Source: JBALVT01 sp047612385 (GTDB lineage Bacteria > Pseudomonadota > Gammaproteobacteria > Pseudomonadales > Halieaceae). From it: DNA of 7,977 nucleotides. Shown in pieces: positions 1-6,133 of this stretch. The translations under genes were made by a program, and so were the position numbers. Under the pieces are notes generated by a model. It was not told where the DNA came from. It searched no databases and saw only the letters and a program-made list of their open reading frames with translations. The stretch lies in contig JBLGAR010000180.1 of the NCBI GenBank assembly GCA_047612385.1, forward strand, positions 1-7,977, read 5' to 3'. Position 1 is the first letter of the stretch, and each line of letters begins with the position of its first letter.

Positions 1-68
1 GTAACATTTGAATTATTCGAAATAAAAGAATAACGACAATATTACTTTGCTGGCAGAGGAAATTCTGC

Positions 69-307
69 ATTGACGCACTTATTCCAGCAGGGGGGATTCC
101 CATGCTACTGCTCTCGAAAATTCGAAATCATCAGTCGATGGTGCACCGGTACTGAATGGTTTTCCGGTGTTACTACGCATGATTGAGATGGCCGTTGAGA
201 TGCGATAGAAATTCGGTCTGGAAGTTTCCAGCAGCTCAGAGTTTGTCAGACCACCACGTGAGATACTAGACGAATTTCTCGAGCATCCCCAAATAAAAAA
301 GCTTTGA
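69..307 (+). pseudogene. Decayed Asp/Glu/hydantoin racemase-family gene, C-terminal part
   Basis: Two reading frames together spell the C-terminal half of an Asp/Glu/hydantoin racemase-like protein. The frame from 69 reads DALIPAGGIPMLLLS, like the G-G-x-P-M loop of that superfamily. From about 134 another frame continues with VDGAPVLNGFPVLL, RMIEMAVEMR, then a TAG stop (206-208), then KFGLEVSS and PPREILDEFLEHPQ, ending at TGA 305-307. One frameshift (about 110-134) plus one internal stop indicate a dead gene. The 5' part is missing or lies left of the window. The family call rests on remembered consensus segments, not on an alignment, so it is moderate. The next bases (308-425) show no recognisable gene. 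Confidence 0.45.
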
Positions 308-425
308 TTACAGCCATTGAGCGTACTGGCAAATTAACTTTCTCTAATAAGGCATCAGTGGCTATCCATCTTTAAGCAACCGCCTTACTCCCTTCAGCGA
401 ACGCACTTACCCTGAGATTTCGATA

Positions 426-641
426 GTGCTGAGCCCTGACCAGATGCGAGATTGCTGCCATAATCTTGGGCCGATTTATGTTACATATCCCAAACTCAAT
501 CGAAATTCTGAAGGGCTTTTAGAGCCCAATGACAGCATTTACTCCATAAATTGTAGAACAGGAAATCTAATATGGGCAAATTTTTGTGAACCGTTAAAGC
601 CATATAACTTGGCCAATAGTACAGATGTGTTACTGCTCTAA
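426..641 (+). CDS. Small unrecognised ORF
   Basis: A 71-codon frame from GTG 426 to TAA 639-641; the frame is open back to about 351, with no ATG in that extension. It contains RDCCHNLGPIYVTYPKLN and NDSIYSINCRTGNLIWANF and has no signal peptide or membrane segment. I do not recognise a family. It ends convergently with the GFA gene, overlapping it by 4 bp. No clear Shine-Dalgarno sequence precedes the GTG, so it may be the 3' end of an older gene or not translated. It is listed because it is the only open frame in 308-637 and its composition is protein-like. Confidence 0.25.
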   Translation: MLSPDQMRDCCHNLGPIYVTYPKLNRNSEGLLEPNDSIYSINCRTGNLIWANFCEPLKPYNLANSTDVLLL

Positions 642-1123
642 TTTTCGTCTTTTGGCATCGCTGCAAGCCGCTCCAAACTATCACTTGACCAAATTTCATC
701 TAGAGAATAAAACACGGGTACTGCGTGAGTATCCGGCGAAAGCATAACCCAGGGTTGTTTTGTTTCAGTGAAAATATGGATGTCTGGTGGTAAATGATCC
801 GGTTCATCCAGTGACCCCACTCGAATGAAATGAAAGGCTGGACCAAACCCGGAATAATTACTCCACAGTGCAATTCGGCATTGGGGGCATCTGGCAATTA
901 GCTGTCCATCGCCACTGTCTGAAGGCGTATTAAAAATTTCGGGCTCGCCTGCCAATGTAGTAACTCTGTTGGCCTCAATTACAGCGTTTAGAGCAAACGA
1001 CGCTCCTGTTTCACGTTGACACCAGCGGCAGTGGCAGCAATGAACGATCAGTGGCTTACTTTCAAGTCGATAGCGGATGTTTTCGCAATCGCATCCTCCT
1101 GTAAGTGGATATAATGGCGACAT
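638..1123 (-). CDS. GFA/CENP-V family zinc-binding protein
   Basis: A 161-residue protein of the glutathione-dependent formaldehyde-activating (Gfa)-like fold. The zinc ligands are all visible: C11-x-C13 in GGCDC, the C30-x-C32-x2-C35 cluster in HCCHCRWCQRETGASF, and C79-x2-C82 in ARCPQC. In Gfa the first and last pairs hold a structural zinc and the middle cluster the catalytic one. Most bacterial members are uncharacterised, so formaldehyde-glutathione adduct formation should not be assumed. I chose the ATG at 1123 over the one at 1195 because GAGGG precedes it at a suitable distance and the family normally starts shortly before the GGC-x-C motif. The length fits the family. It is probably monocistronic; its 3' end overlaps the convergent small ORF. 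It looks intact, unlike most of its surroundings. Confidence 0.85.
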   Translation of the reverse strand: MSPLYPLTGGCDCENIRYRLESKPLIVHCCHCRWCQRETGASFALNAVIEANRVTTLAGEPEIFNTPSDSGDGQLIARCPQCRIALWSNYSGFGPAFHFIRVGSLDEPDHLPPDIHIFTETKQPWVMLSPDTHAVPVFYSLDEIWSSDSLERLAAMPKDEN

Positions 1124-1307
1124 TGTGTGACCCTCGTCAATACCGTTATTGAGTTGACTGATATCCGTCTTTCTGGCGGGCAATGGAGCAGGCATGGAGA
1201 ATCTTGATTTATAATGTTTGTACTCATCACCACATAAAGAAATTAAATTTTGCCTCTAGCAATATGCCTATTATTTTTTAGCTTAAGGTGCTTTCTGCAA
1301 GTAGTAA

Positions 1308-1721
1308 AGGTATAGCCGACTTAACTGGCCGAAATTGATGGAATCGGAGAATGAATATATTCATCGACACCGATTCTCGCCTGACATCATCAGTTACGCC
1401 GTCTAGCTCTACTATCGATTCAATCTGAGCCACCACGATGTTGAAAACCTCTTAGCTGAACGAGGCATCAATGTCAGTCGAGAGGCCATCCGACTTTGGT
1501 GTATAAAATTTGGCGCCCTATATGCCCGCCGGTTGCAACGAAAGCACCGAGGGTACGGCGGCACGTTTTACATCGACGAAGTCTTTGCCGGTGTGCCGGG
1601 CCATTCAGATCAGCCGCAAGCAGAATTATCTATGGCGGGCAATAGACCAGGAGAGCCTGCCCCATGAGCGTAGCGAGTGCTTTTGGTATGGTGAAGTGGT
1701 GGTTTTTTCCTACAGGCAAAG
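1308..1721 (+). pseudogene. IS6-family transposase remnant, 5' portion (copy 1)
   Basis: The left end near 1308 (GGTATAGCCGACTTAACTGG) is a diverged version of the IS end at 4718. The start codon at 1351 is followed by a frameshift. From 1362 the frame reads HRHRFSPDIISYAV, then TAG (1404-1406) where the tryptophan codon of the other copy stands, then LYYRFNLS, LLAERGINVSREAIRLW, RRLQRKHRGYGGTFYIDEVF. This is the N-terminal region and first catalytic Asp (YIDE) of an IS6/IS240-type DDE transposase. A second frameshift near 1590-1605 leads to KQNYLWRAIDQ. A 36-bp in-frame segment (1651-1686, containing GAGCGTAGCGAG) separates this from YGEVVVF. Similarity to the copy at 6870 fades by about 1720, next to a 24-bp repeat. 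The 3' half and the second D and E are absent, so it is non-functional. Confidence 0.8.
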
Positions 1722-1745
1722 CTGGTGGCTAGCAGATTGTGGTGT
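1722..1745 (+). repeat. 24-bp repeat, copy A
   Basis: The 24 bases from CTGGTGGCTAGC to the end of GATTGTGGTGT recur exactly, in reverse complement, at 6037-6060. The identity stops abruptly on both sides. In both places the repeat lies on the 3' side of an IS6-type transposase fragment when read in that fragment's direction. Translated in the transposase direction both copies give WWLADCGV, followed soon after by a stop codon. Confidence 0.8.
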
Positions 1746-1774
1746 GCAGGGGCCTTAATACTACTTATACTCGC

Positions 1775-2059
1775 GCCATCTCTGTAAGGTGTTTTTAGCG
1801 CATATCTAACCTTACCATGCGAGGTCAATGCCAGCCGCTTTACCGATACAGCGGGGCGGGCGATATAGCGGCGTAAGCGTTCCAGTTTCTTACGTTCACG
1901 CGTTTTCGTTGCCACACCGGCGTGCAGGGATAAACCGGCTATTTTACCGACCTGGTTGTTGTCGAAATCATCCTCCCAGGACAGGATTGTTTGCAACGTG
2001 AACACTTTGTGGCCCTGTTGAGGCCCCACTGCAATGCGGTACGTGATGGAATGGCCTTG
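1775..2059 (-). pseudogene. IS91-family (Y2-type) transposase fragment
   Basis: A minus-strand frame reads TYRIAVGPQQGHKVFTLQT, then QVGKIAGLSLHAGVATK, RERKKLERLRRYIARPAVS, RLALTSHGKVRYALKTPYRDG. This is the characteristic central segment of IS91-type rolling-circle transposases (HAGV, LERL-RYI-RPA and KTPYRDGT motifs as I know them). The frame is open without internal stops, but the similarity ends after YRDG, where the family continues with a T-T-H-V-x-FEP segment that is absent. Upstream of about 2059 the frame soon meets a stop and shows no HUH/Y2 catalytic region. Only about 95 codons of a normally 300-400-codon gene remain. It points toward the IS6 relic at 1308-1721, with about 30 unassigned bases between it and the 24-bp repeat. 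Confidence 0.75.
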
Positions 2060-2159
2060 AAAGTGGTTTATGGCGTTATCTTCTTGCAAATCCAACGAAA
2101 TGCGTTAAGTTATCCGTACCGCTCCGCCGGTGGGCGACAGCTAGATCAGGAAAATAGTA

Positions 2160-3311
2160 ATGCCCTCTCCTAGCAGGCAGCAGCTAGCGTTTTTTTCGGG
2201 TGCTTTGGTACTCGTGCTAGTCGTCGTGTTCTGGTTCACTTTAGCTGAGTTAGATAACAAGGCTCATACGCCGTTCGTTCCCGCAGAGGGTTCCCCACCT
2301 GCCTTGGCGCAAGCGCCCAAGCAACCGCCAAACAGGGCCAATAGCGCGATGCCTGCTCAACGAAAAAATGAGCTGCCGGCCAGCACTAAAGATCCCAAGT
2401 CGCGATTCGAGGAACTGAACCGGTACACCAATGGCACCCGCAGTATCGACATGAACGATTACGATGCGCTCAATCCGGGGGCGCGGTATGAAACGAAGCA
2501 ACCGCTATCCCGTAATCCGATGAGTGTTGATGCGGGTTGGGAGATGCTGTTTACCGCGGATCGTTTTTATATCGTCGGCGACGAGTCGGTAGTAATTTCG
2601 CTGGACCTGTGGCTTGATGATCAGCCGTTTGCCATGGCTCTACCGGACATGAAAGCCGAAGTTGTCTCCGACAACGGGCTGCGACAGCAGATGTGGCTGG
2701 AGGTAGAGCCCACCGCCAGCGGTGCTATTGCCCTATTCAAGCCTGACAACTATTGGAGTGATGTTTCGGGACCGATGAAAGTTACCGCTACATTATCTGG
2801 CGCCGGCATCGACGGCCAGCTCGCAACGCTAGATTTTCACTTCACCGGCTCCGATCGGATTCCCGCCAAGTTCTCCTCTGTCCTCGACGATTATATTGAA
2901 GCAGGCAATTTGGTCTTTAGTATCGGGGTTGGTGTTAGAGTCGCCGGGGACTTTCGAATTACTGCGAACATCCATGATCGCAATGGTAGGCCCTTTGGCT
3001 CGGCCCGATTCGAGGGCCCTATGGCGACTGGCAGCCAAGTTGCTACAATGTCGTTTTATGGTCTATTGTTCCACGATGCAAATGCAGAAGGGCCCTATTA
3101 TCTGACGACCCTGCGAGGAGAGCGGATAAATCCGTTATCGCTCTCCGGCAGCGATCTGATACCTAACATTGAGGCTACATATATTAGTCATGATTATCCG
3201 TTGCAACAGTTCCGGACGACGGTTGCACCAAGTCCCAGAAGAACACGTATGCTGGAGCACTATCGAAAAGCGGAGGCTAAGGGTGTAAAACTAACCCCCA
3301 TGCAAGAGTAA
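2160..3311 (+). CDS. Membrane-anchored, all-beta-looking periplasmic/extracytoplasmic protein of unknown function
   Basis: A 383-residue protein with one hydrophobic segment (residues 8-30, LALVLVLVVVFW-like) and no clear signal-peptidase site, so it is probably anchored by its N-terminus. A Pro/Ala/Gln-rich linker follows (about 40-75). The rest (about 125-345) alternates in a way typical of beta-sandwich or Ig-like modules, for example RFYIVGDESVVISLDLWLDD, VAGDFRITANIHDRNGRPFG and GPYYLTTLRG. It ends in a basic helix-like tail. It contains no cysteine. The segment around 255-320 recalls DUF4785-like domains, but I could not test this. AGGA lies about 8 bases before the ATG. The next gene starts 45 bp downstream and encodes a secreted hydrolase, so the two are probably one operon. 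The anchor-linker-domain plan recalls lipase foldases, but the Lif signature motif was not found. Confidence 0.8.
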   Translation: MPSPSRQQLAFFSGALVLVLVVVFWFTLAELDNKAHTPFVPAEGSPPALAQAPKQPPNRANSAMPAQRKNELPASTKDPKSRFEELNRYTNGTRSIDMNDYDALNPGARYETKQPLSRNPMSVDAGWEMLFTADRFYIVGDESVVISLDLWLDDQPFAMALPDMKAEVVSDNGLRQQMWLEVEPTASGAIALFKPDNYWSDVSGPMKVTATLSGAGIDGQLATLDFHFTGSDRIPAKFSSVLDDYIEAGNLVFSIGVGVRVAGDFRITANIHDRNGRPFGSARFEGPMATGSQVATMSFYGLLFHDANAEGPYYLTTLRGERINPLSLSGSDLIPNIEATYISHDYPLQQFRTTVAPSPRRTRMLEHYRKAEAKGVKLTPMQE

Positions 3312-3356
3312 CCACTTGTCCGTAACAATAATAATCACAGTAGTCAGGAAAAGTTT

Positions 3357-4454
3357 ATGAAAATAAAAAACTCAATTGCAGTTGGTGTTTTTATCTTGCT
3401 CTTTACAGCTTTGGCTAATTATTCAACAGCCGGCACGATCGGCGGTGGCAATCAGGGCCGCTGTGAAATGCTGCAATCTGAAGCTACCGAAGTGTGCACA
3501 GGCAAAGGCAAGAATCGAATCTGCGAGGTGACGGATTCTTTTTGTGGCAATCCAGGGAACAACGGCAGCTGCTCTTGCGCACCGGACTGTGAAGCCAGCG
3601 GCAGTTGTTGTGCAGACTATAAGCCTGTCTGCAAAGCAGATTTTGGCGGTTGCGAGGCAGACAGTGACCAGATCGCTGTGCTCCACGTGGGCGGCATGTG
3701 CTCCACGCAATGGGACTATCCAGATAACCCTGACCGACTTACCAGTATAGCCAACACGCTTTCTGTCGATGTTAGGGCAGTGCAAACTGAGAGCGCGGGC
3801 ACACAAGTGGCTGCAAAAACACTGACGCGTTATCTCGATAGCTGCTGCACTGGCTCTAACAGCTGCATCGTCTACAACTATTCCAATGGTGACAATGTTA
3901 TCGGCTATGCGCTTGATAGACTGGCAACAGTGGAGCAGACCTGCACTGGCAAGCGTAAGAATAGAGTGTGTACGTCGGAGTTAGCGTGGAATATTCTCGA
4001 GGTCCGCACCTCGGCGGGCGCGGGTGGCGGTAGTGAACTGTCGAATTGGGGTGGCATCGCTGATCTATTCGCTTGCGATCTGGCGTCCGAGTTATCCCCC
4101 TCGAAAGTGCGCAACCTCTTCAATCACAGTAATACCCGCGGGGTTCCTGTTTACCATATTGGAGGCTTTCTTGACCAGTCTGGCAGTGATGACTCCACCC
4201 TTAACGCGGGCTGGTGGCTACTCCCCTGGCACAATGATGGTGCTGTCGCCTTCCATTCGGCCGGTGCGCGTAGCTCGGTGGTTGAATGGTGCGGTGATTT
4301 CTGGTTTCCACCGCTGTGGTGTGACAGGGAAAATATCTGCGATGACCGTTACGGCAATCTGTATGGTGGCCACCAAATGGCTTTCTGCGAAAACCAGTTT
4401 CGCAACTCAGACCACTACGACCAGAAAATGGAATACATTCGCCTGATGGAGTAG
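3357..4454 (+). CDS. Secreted cysteine-rich lipase-like alpha/beta hydrolase with a somatomedin-B-like domain
   Basis: A 365-residue exported protein. Residues 1-25 form a signal peptide (MKIKN basic start, hydrophobic core, predicted cut after NYSTA). Residues 63-92 match the somatomedin-B cysteine pattern: C63, C72-x-C74-x3-C78-x5-C84-C85-x-D-Y-x4-C92. Residues 105-365 resemble a lipase-type hydrolase: HVGGMCSTQW as the oxyanion-side strand, NYSNG (S176) as a nucleophile elbow with an atypical G-to-N change, RTSAGAGGGSEL, HNDGAVAFHS (D293), and SDHYD (H353). The NDG-V...H arrangement is that of family I bacterial lipases, where the Asp of NDG and a later His complete the triad. I count 22 cysteines. 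The loop C-TGK-x-KNR-x-C occurs twice (47-56, 196-205). CAGGA lies 7 bases before the ATG. Hydrolase fold is likely; substrate unknown. Confidence 0.75.
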   Translation: MKIKNSIAVGVFILLFTALANYSTAGTIGGGNQGRCEMLQSEATEVCTGKGKNRICEVTDSFCGNPGNNGSCSCAPDCEASGSCCADYKPVCKADFGGCEADSDQIAVLHVGGMCSTQWDYPDNPDRLTSIANTLSVDVRAVQTESAGTQVAAKTLTRYLDSCCTGSNSCIVYNYSNGDNVIGYALDRLATVEQTCTGKRKNRVCTSELAWNILEVRTSAGAGGGSELSNWGGIADLFACDLASELSPSKVRNLFNHSNTRGVPVYHIGGFLDQSGSDDSTLNAGWWLLPWHNDGAVAFHSAGARSSVVEWCGDFWFPPLWCDRENICDDRYGNLYGGHQMAFCENQFRNSDHYDQKMEYIRLME

Positions 4455-4513
4455 TAGTTTTGCAAATACGCAGCCCGCGCTACCGCACCCTCGTTGGCGA
4501 ATGAGATTGCTCT

Positions 4514-4584
4514 GTCCGATTATGTCCATGTGGCGTTTGTATGTCTTCATACATCCATTCCAGCGACTTAATCGGGCAGCACCT
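4514..4584 (-). mobile_element. IS6-type left-end fragment, inverted (copy 2)
   Basis: Read on the minus strand from 4584, AGGTGCTGCCCGATTAAGT is a diverged IS left inverted repeat. It is followed by an ATG (4550-4548) and MKTYKRH, close to MNTYKRHRF of the copies at 4761 and 7942, then after a small deletion DII. Similarity disappears near 4514. Only the IS end and roughly 12 codons remain. It points away from the copy at 4718, so the two IS ends flank the dehydrogenase relic between them. Confidence 0.65.
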
Positions 4585-4614
4585 TTCTGATTTCTCTGGA
4601 AACGGGAAATGCAG

Positions 4615-4717
4615 CTATTCCAGAGGAGGCTCCCAGCTGACGCCATTGATGTGACTCCCGCCATCAGCAAACAATGTATTTCCGGTCAGGTAGCGGGCGT
4701 CTTCGGAAGCAAGGAAA
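4615..4717 (-). pseudogene. C-terminal relic of a short-chain dehydrogenase/reductase
   Basis: Minus-strand codons from about 4716 down to TAG 4617-4615 read FLASEDARYLTGNTLFADGG followed by SHINGVSWEPPLE. This is the standard C-terminal region of classical SDR enzymes (FLASDEARYITGQ, then the DGG that precedes the end). The N-terminal Rossmann part and the YxxxK active site are missing. The coding sequence stops exactly where the IS left end begins at 4718, so IS activity most likely removed the 5' part. The native stop codon is preserved. Confidence 0.75.
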
Positions 4718-4826
4718 GGGTATTGCCAAGTTAATGGCCTGAAATTGGTACTATCATGGTATGAATACATACAAGCGCCACCGATTCTCGCCTGACATCA
4801 TCAGCTACGCCGTGGCAAGCCCCTAG
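4718..4826 (+). mobile_element. IS6-type left end with first 18 transposase codons (copy 3)
   Basis: The 20 bases from 4718 (GGGTATTGCCAAGTTAATGG) match the reverse complement of 7298-7317 at 17 of 20 positions, so this is a true IS left inverted repeat. An ATG at 4761 opens MNTYKRHRFSPDIISYAV, identical in plan to copy 1, and then the similarity ends at about 4814. The frame runs ASP-stop (TAG 4824-4826) in unrelated sequence. The sequence left of it is the truncated SDR gene; to the right come the tandem repeat and the proteorhodopsin region. Confidence 0.85.
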
Positions 4827-4904
4827 TATCGTAGATACCTGATAGCGTTACATGGACTGCACCGGTTATCATAGATACTTTTGTTCTATTCAATGGACTG
4901 CACC
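4827..4904 (+). repeat. Two tandem imperfect direct repeats (~40-bp period)
   Basis: Unit 1 (4827-4863) and unit 2 (4867-4904) each have TATC(G/A)TAGATAC, a 13-14-base variable spacer, then ATGGACTGCACC. The first block is itself a short inverted repeat (GTATC-GTA-GATAC in unit 1). Two units with unlike spacers are not a CRISPR array. They start right where the IS copy at 4718 loses similarity. The GGACTGCACC core recalls terminal repeats of some insertion sequences, but I cannot assign a family. Confidence 0.7.
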
Positions 4905-5178
4905 TAACGTTCAAATTTAACTCGCTCCTTTCTTAAGATTGGCGATTATGTTGATTATCCCTTATAACAATCAAAAAAATCCATGATGAATGGCCGTAAA
5001 AATTAATTAAAGTCCACTGTATCTCTCGAACAATCAAAATATATCTAGCCATGATGATCCAACATCTATAAAAACACGTAACAATTTTTAGTTTTCCGAA
5101 AAAGCTAGGCTGCTCGTTTATTTAATCTGCATTTAGTACGTGGATCTAGGCTTGAAGTCTGACCTGAAACTAGGTTTA
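4905..5178. other. AT-rich non-coding stretch upstream of proteorhodopsin
   Basis: About 270 bases with no open frame of note, no recognisable RNA gene and no similarity to the IS copies. It is distinctly more AT-rich than the genes on either side. It probably includes the native upstream region of the proteorhodopsin gene, but where the IS-derived part ends cannot be fixed from this sequence alone. Confidence 0.5.
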
Positions 5179-5210
5179 CGGTTGACTAACCGGGTTGTGG
5201 TGAATGCTAG
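5179..5210 (+). promoter_or_regulatory. Candidate proteorhodopsin promoter with an overlapping inverted repeat
   Basis: TTGACT at 5182-5187 is a good -35 match. Seventeen bases later TGCTAG (5205-5210) is only a weak -10. The -35 is embedded in CGGTT-gact-AACCG (5179-5192), a 5-bp-arm inverted repeat that could serve as an operator. A second AT-rich candidate -10 (TTATAC, around 5222) lacks a well-placed -35. Prediction by eye only. Confidence 0.3.
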
Positions 5211-5268
5211 TCATTTCTTTGCTTATACCGCGACATAATAAAAACACATGATTATGAAGGGTTTAGAT

Positions 5269-5961
5269 ATGAGTAATAATTTAGTTTCCGGCGATTATGT
5301 CGGTATGTCCTTTTGGTTAATTTCTATGGCTCTAGTTGCTGCCACGGCTTTCTTCTTTCTTGAGCGCGATCGTGTCGCAGGCAAGTGGAAGACTTCCCTG
5401 ACAGTCTCTGGTCTTGTGACATTAATCGCAGCAGTTCATTACTTTTACATGCGCGATGTATGGGTTTCTACCGGAACGTCTCCAACTGAATTCCGTTATA
5501 TTGACTGGCTTCTCACGGTGCCATTGCTGATGGTTGAGTTTTACTTGATTATGTCGGCAGTCGGCAAAGTCCCGGCGCGTGTTTTCTGGAATCTTCTAGG
5601 CGGCACGACTACCATGTTGATCTTCGGTTACATGGGTGAATCAGGTGTCATGGGTGTACTTCCTGCTTTCGTTGTATCAATGGCGGCATGGCTCTACGTA
5701 ATTTGGTACATCATCAAGGGTGAAGCAAGCCAAGTTAATGCGAGCCTGGCTAACGTTAATGTCCAAAAAGCGTACAAGACAATGACTCTATTGGTCACTG
5801 TTGGTTGGGCTATTTATCCATTGGGGTATTTTATGGGCTATCTAGGTGGTGGAGCCGATGCGGGAACTATGAATCTTATCTACAACCTAGCTGACTTTTG
5901 GAACAAGATCGCATTTGGCGTGGTTATCTGGGCAGCTGCAGTAGCTGATTCAGACGCATAA
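5269..5961 (+). CDS. Green-type proton-pumping proteorhodopsin
   Basis: A seven-helix retinal protein of 230 residues that pumps protons out of the cell in light. The signature residues of characterised proteorhodopsin are present, offset by 18: H57 (H75), R76 (R94), counterion D79 in FRYIDWLLTVPLL (D97), donor E90 (E108), and retinal-lysine K213 in LADFWNKI (K231). The tuning site L87 (105) is leucine, predicting green absorption. I chose ATG 5269 rather than 5248: AAGG lies 8 bases before it and MSNNLVSGDYVGMSFW fits the usual start of helix A; there is no Shine-Dalgarno before 5248. No signal peptide is evident, unlike the SAR86 protein. A strong terminator follows. No retinal-synthesis gene (blh, crt) is in the window, so retinal must come from elsewhere. 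It sits between IS ends at 4718 and 7317. Confidence 0.97.
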   Translation: MSNNLVSGDYVGMSFWLISMALVAATAFFFLERDRVAGKWKTSLTVSGLVTLIAAVHYFYMRDVWVSTGTSPTEFRYIDWLLTVPLLMVEFYLIMSAVGKVPARVFWNLLGGTTTMLIFGYMGESGVMGVLPAFVVSMAAWLYVIWYIIKGEASQVNASLANVNVQKAYKTMTLLVTVGWAIYPLGYFMGYLGGGADAGTMNLIYNLADFWNKIAFGVVIWAAAVADSDA

Positions 5962-5982
5962 GTATTAGTTGGAATAAACGTT

Positions 5983-6010
5983 AAAAGAGCCAGAGCGTTG
6001 GCTCTTTTTT
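5983..6010 (+). terminator. Rho-independent terminator of the proteorhodopsin gene
   Basis: AAAAGAGCCA (5983-5992) and TGGCTCTTTT (5999-6008) form a 10-bp perfect stem around a 6-base loop (GAGCGT), continuing into a T run. It lies 21 bases after the stop codon. It indicates that proteorhodopsin is a single-gene transcription unit and does not read into the kinase remnant. Confidence 0.92.
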
Positions 6011-6036
6011 CTTCGCATTACTAAGAATAACCAGCG

Positions 6037-6060
6037 ACACCACAATCTGCTAGCCACCAG
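6037..6060 (-). repeat. 24-bp repeat, copy B (inverted relative to copy A)
   Basis: Exact reverse complement of 1722-1745. On the minus strand it follows the antisense IS fragment at 6076-6133 with about 15 unrelated bases between, and reads SNWWLADCGVAGYS-stop in that fragment's frame. It does not match any part of the IS copies seen in the window. Confidence 0.8.
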
Positions 6061-6075
6061 TTACTATAAATAAGC

Positions 6076-6133
6076 TCATCGCTCTCAGCCACCACACCAT
6101 AACTACGCAGTTTGTCCGTCACGATCTTCCTGG
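6076..6133 (-). mobile_element. Antisense IS6-type transposase fragment (copy 4)
   Basis: The reverse complement of this stretch contains AGGAAGATCGTGACGGACAA, identical over 20 bases to the IS copy at about 6970-6990, then more diverged sequence encoding LRSY-x-VA. It therefore covers the second catalytic Asp segment (RKIVTDKLRSY) of the transposase, on the opposite strand. Nothing else of the element remains here. It ends exactly where the kinase-like coding sequence begins and supplies the TTG and first codons of that frame. Confidence 0.75.

Noticed and set aside
1124..1195. Longer GFA protein starting at ATG 1195
   Set aside because: The extra 24 residues are unlike the family and the ATG at 1123 has a better-placed GAGGG.
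1610..1774. Downstream part of the minus-strand frame that continues past the IS91 segment
   Set aside because: Similarity ends at YRDG; the remainder is antisense to the IS6 relic and the 24-bp repeat, so it is an accidental extension.
3423..3806. 127-codon minus-strand frame inside the secreted hydrolase gene
   Set aside because: It has no start signal, no recognisable domain, and lies antisense to a gene with signal peptide and clear motifs.
4407..4670. 87-codon minus-strand frame across the end of the hydrolase gene
   Set aside because: A chance frame; only its MKTYKRH segment is meaningful, and that belongs to the IS end at 4514-4584.
4827..4904. Possible CRISPR array
   Set aside because: Only two units, no constant-length full repeat, and the variable part lies inside the unit; no cas genes nearby.
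5248..5268. Earlier ATGs (5248, 5254) as the proteorhodopsin start
   Set aside because: No ribosome binding site precedes them, while AAGG is well placed for 5269, and MIMKGLD does not look like a signal peptide.
5527..5529. Blue-tuned proteorhodopsin
   Set aside because: The tuning residue is leucine (VPLL), as in green-absorbing proteins, not glutamine.
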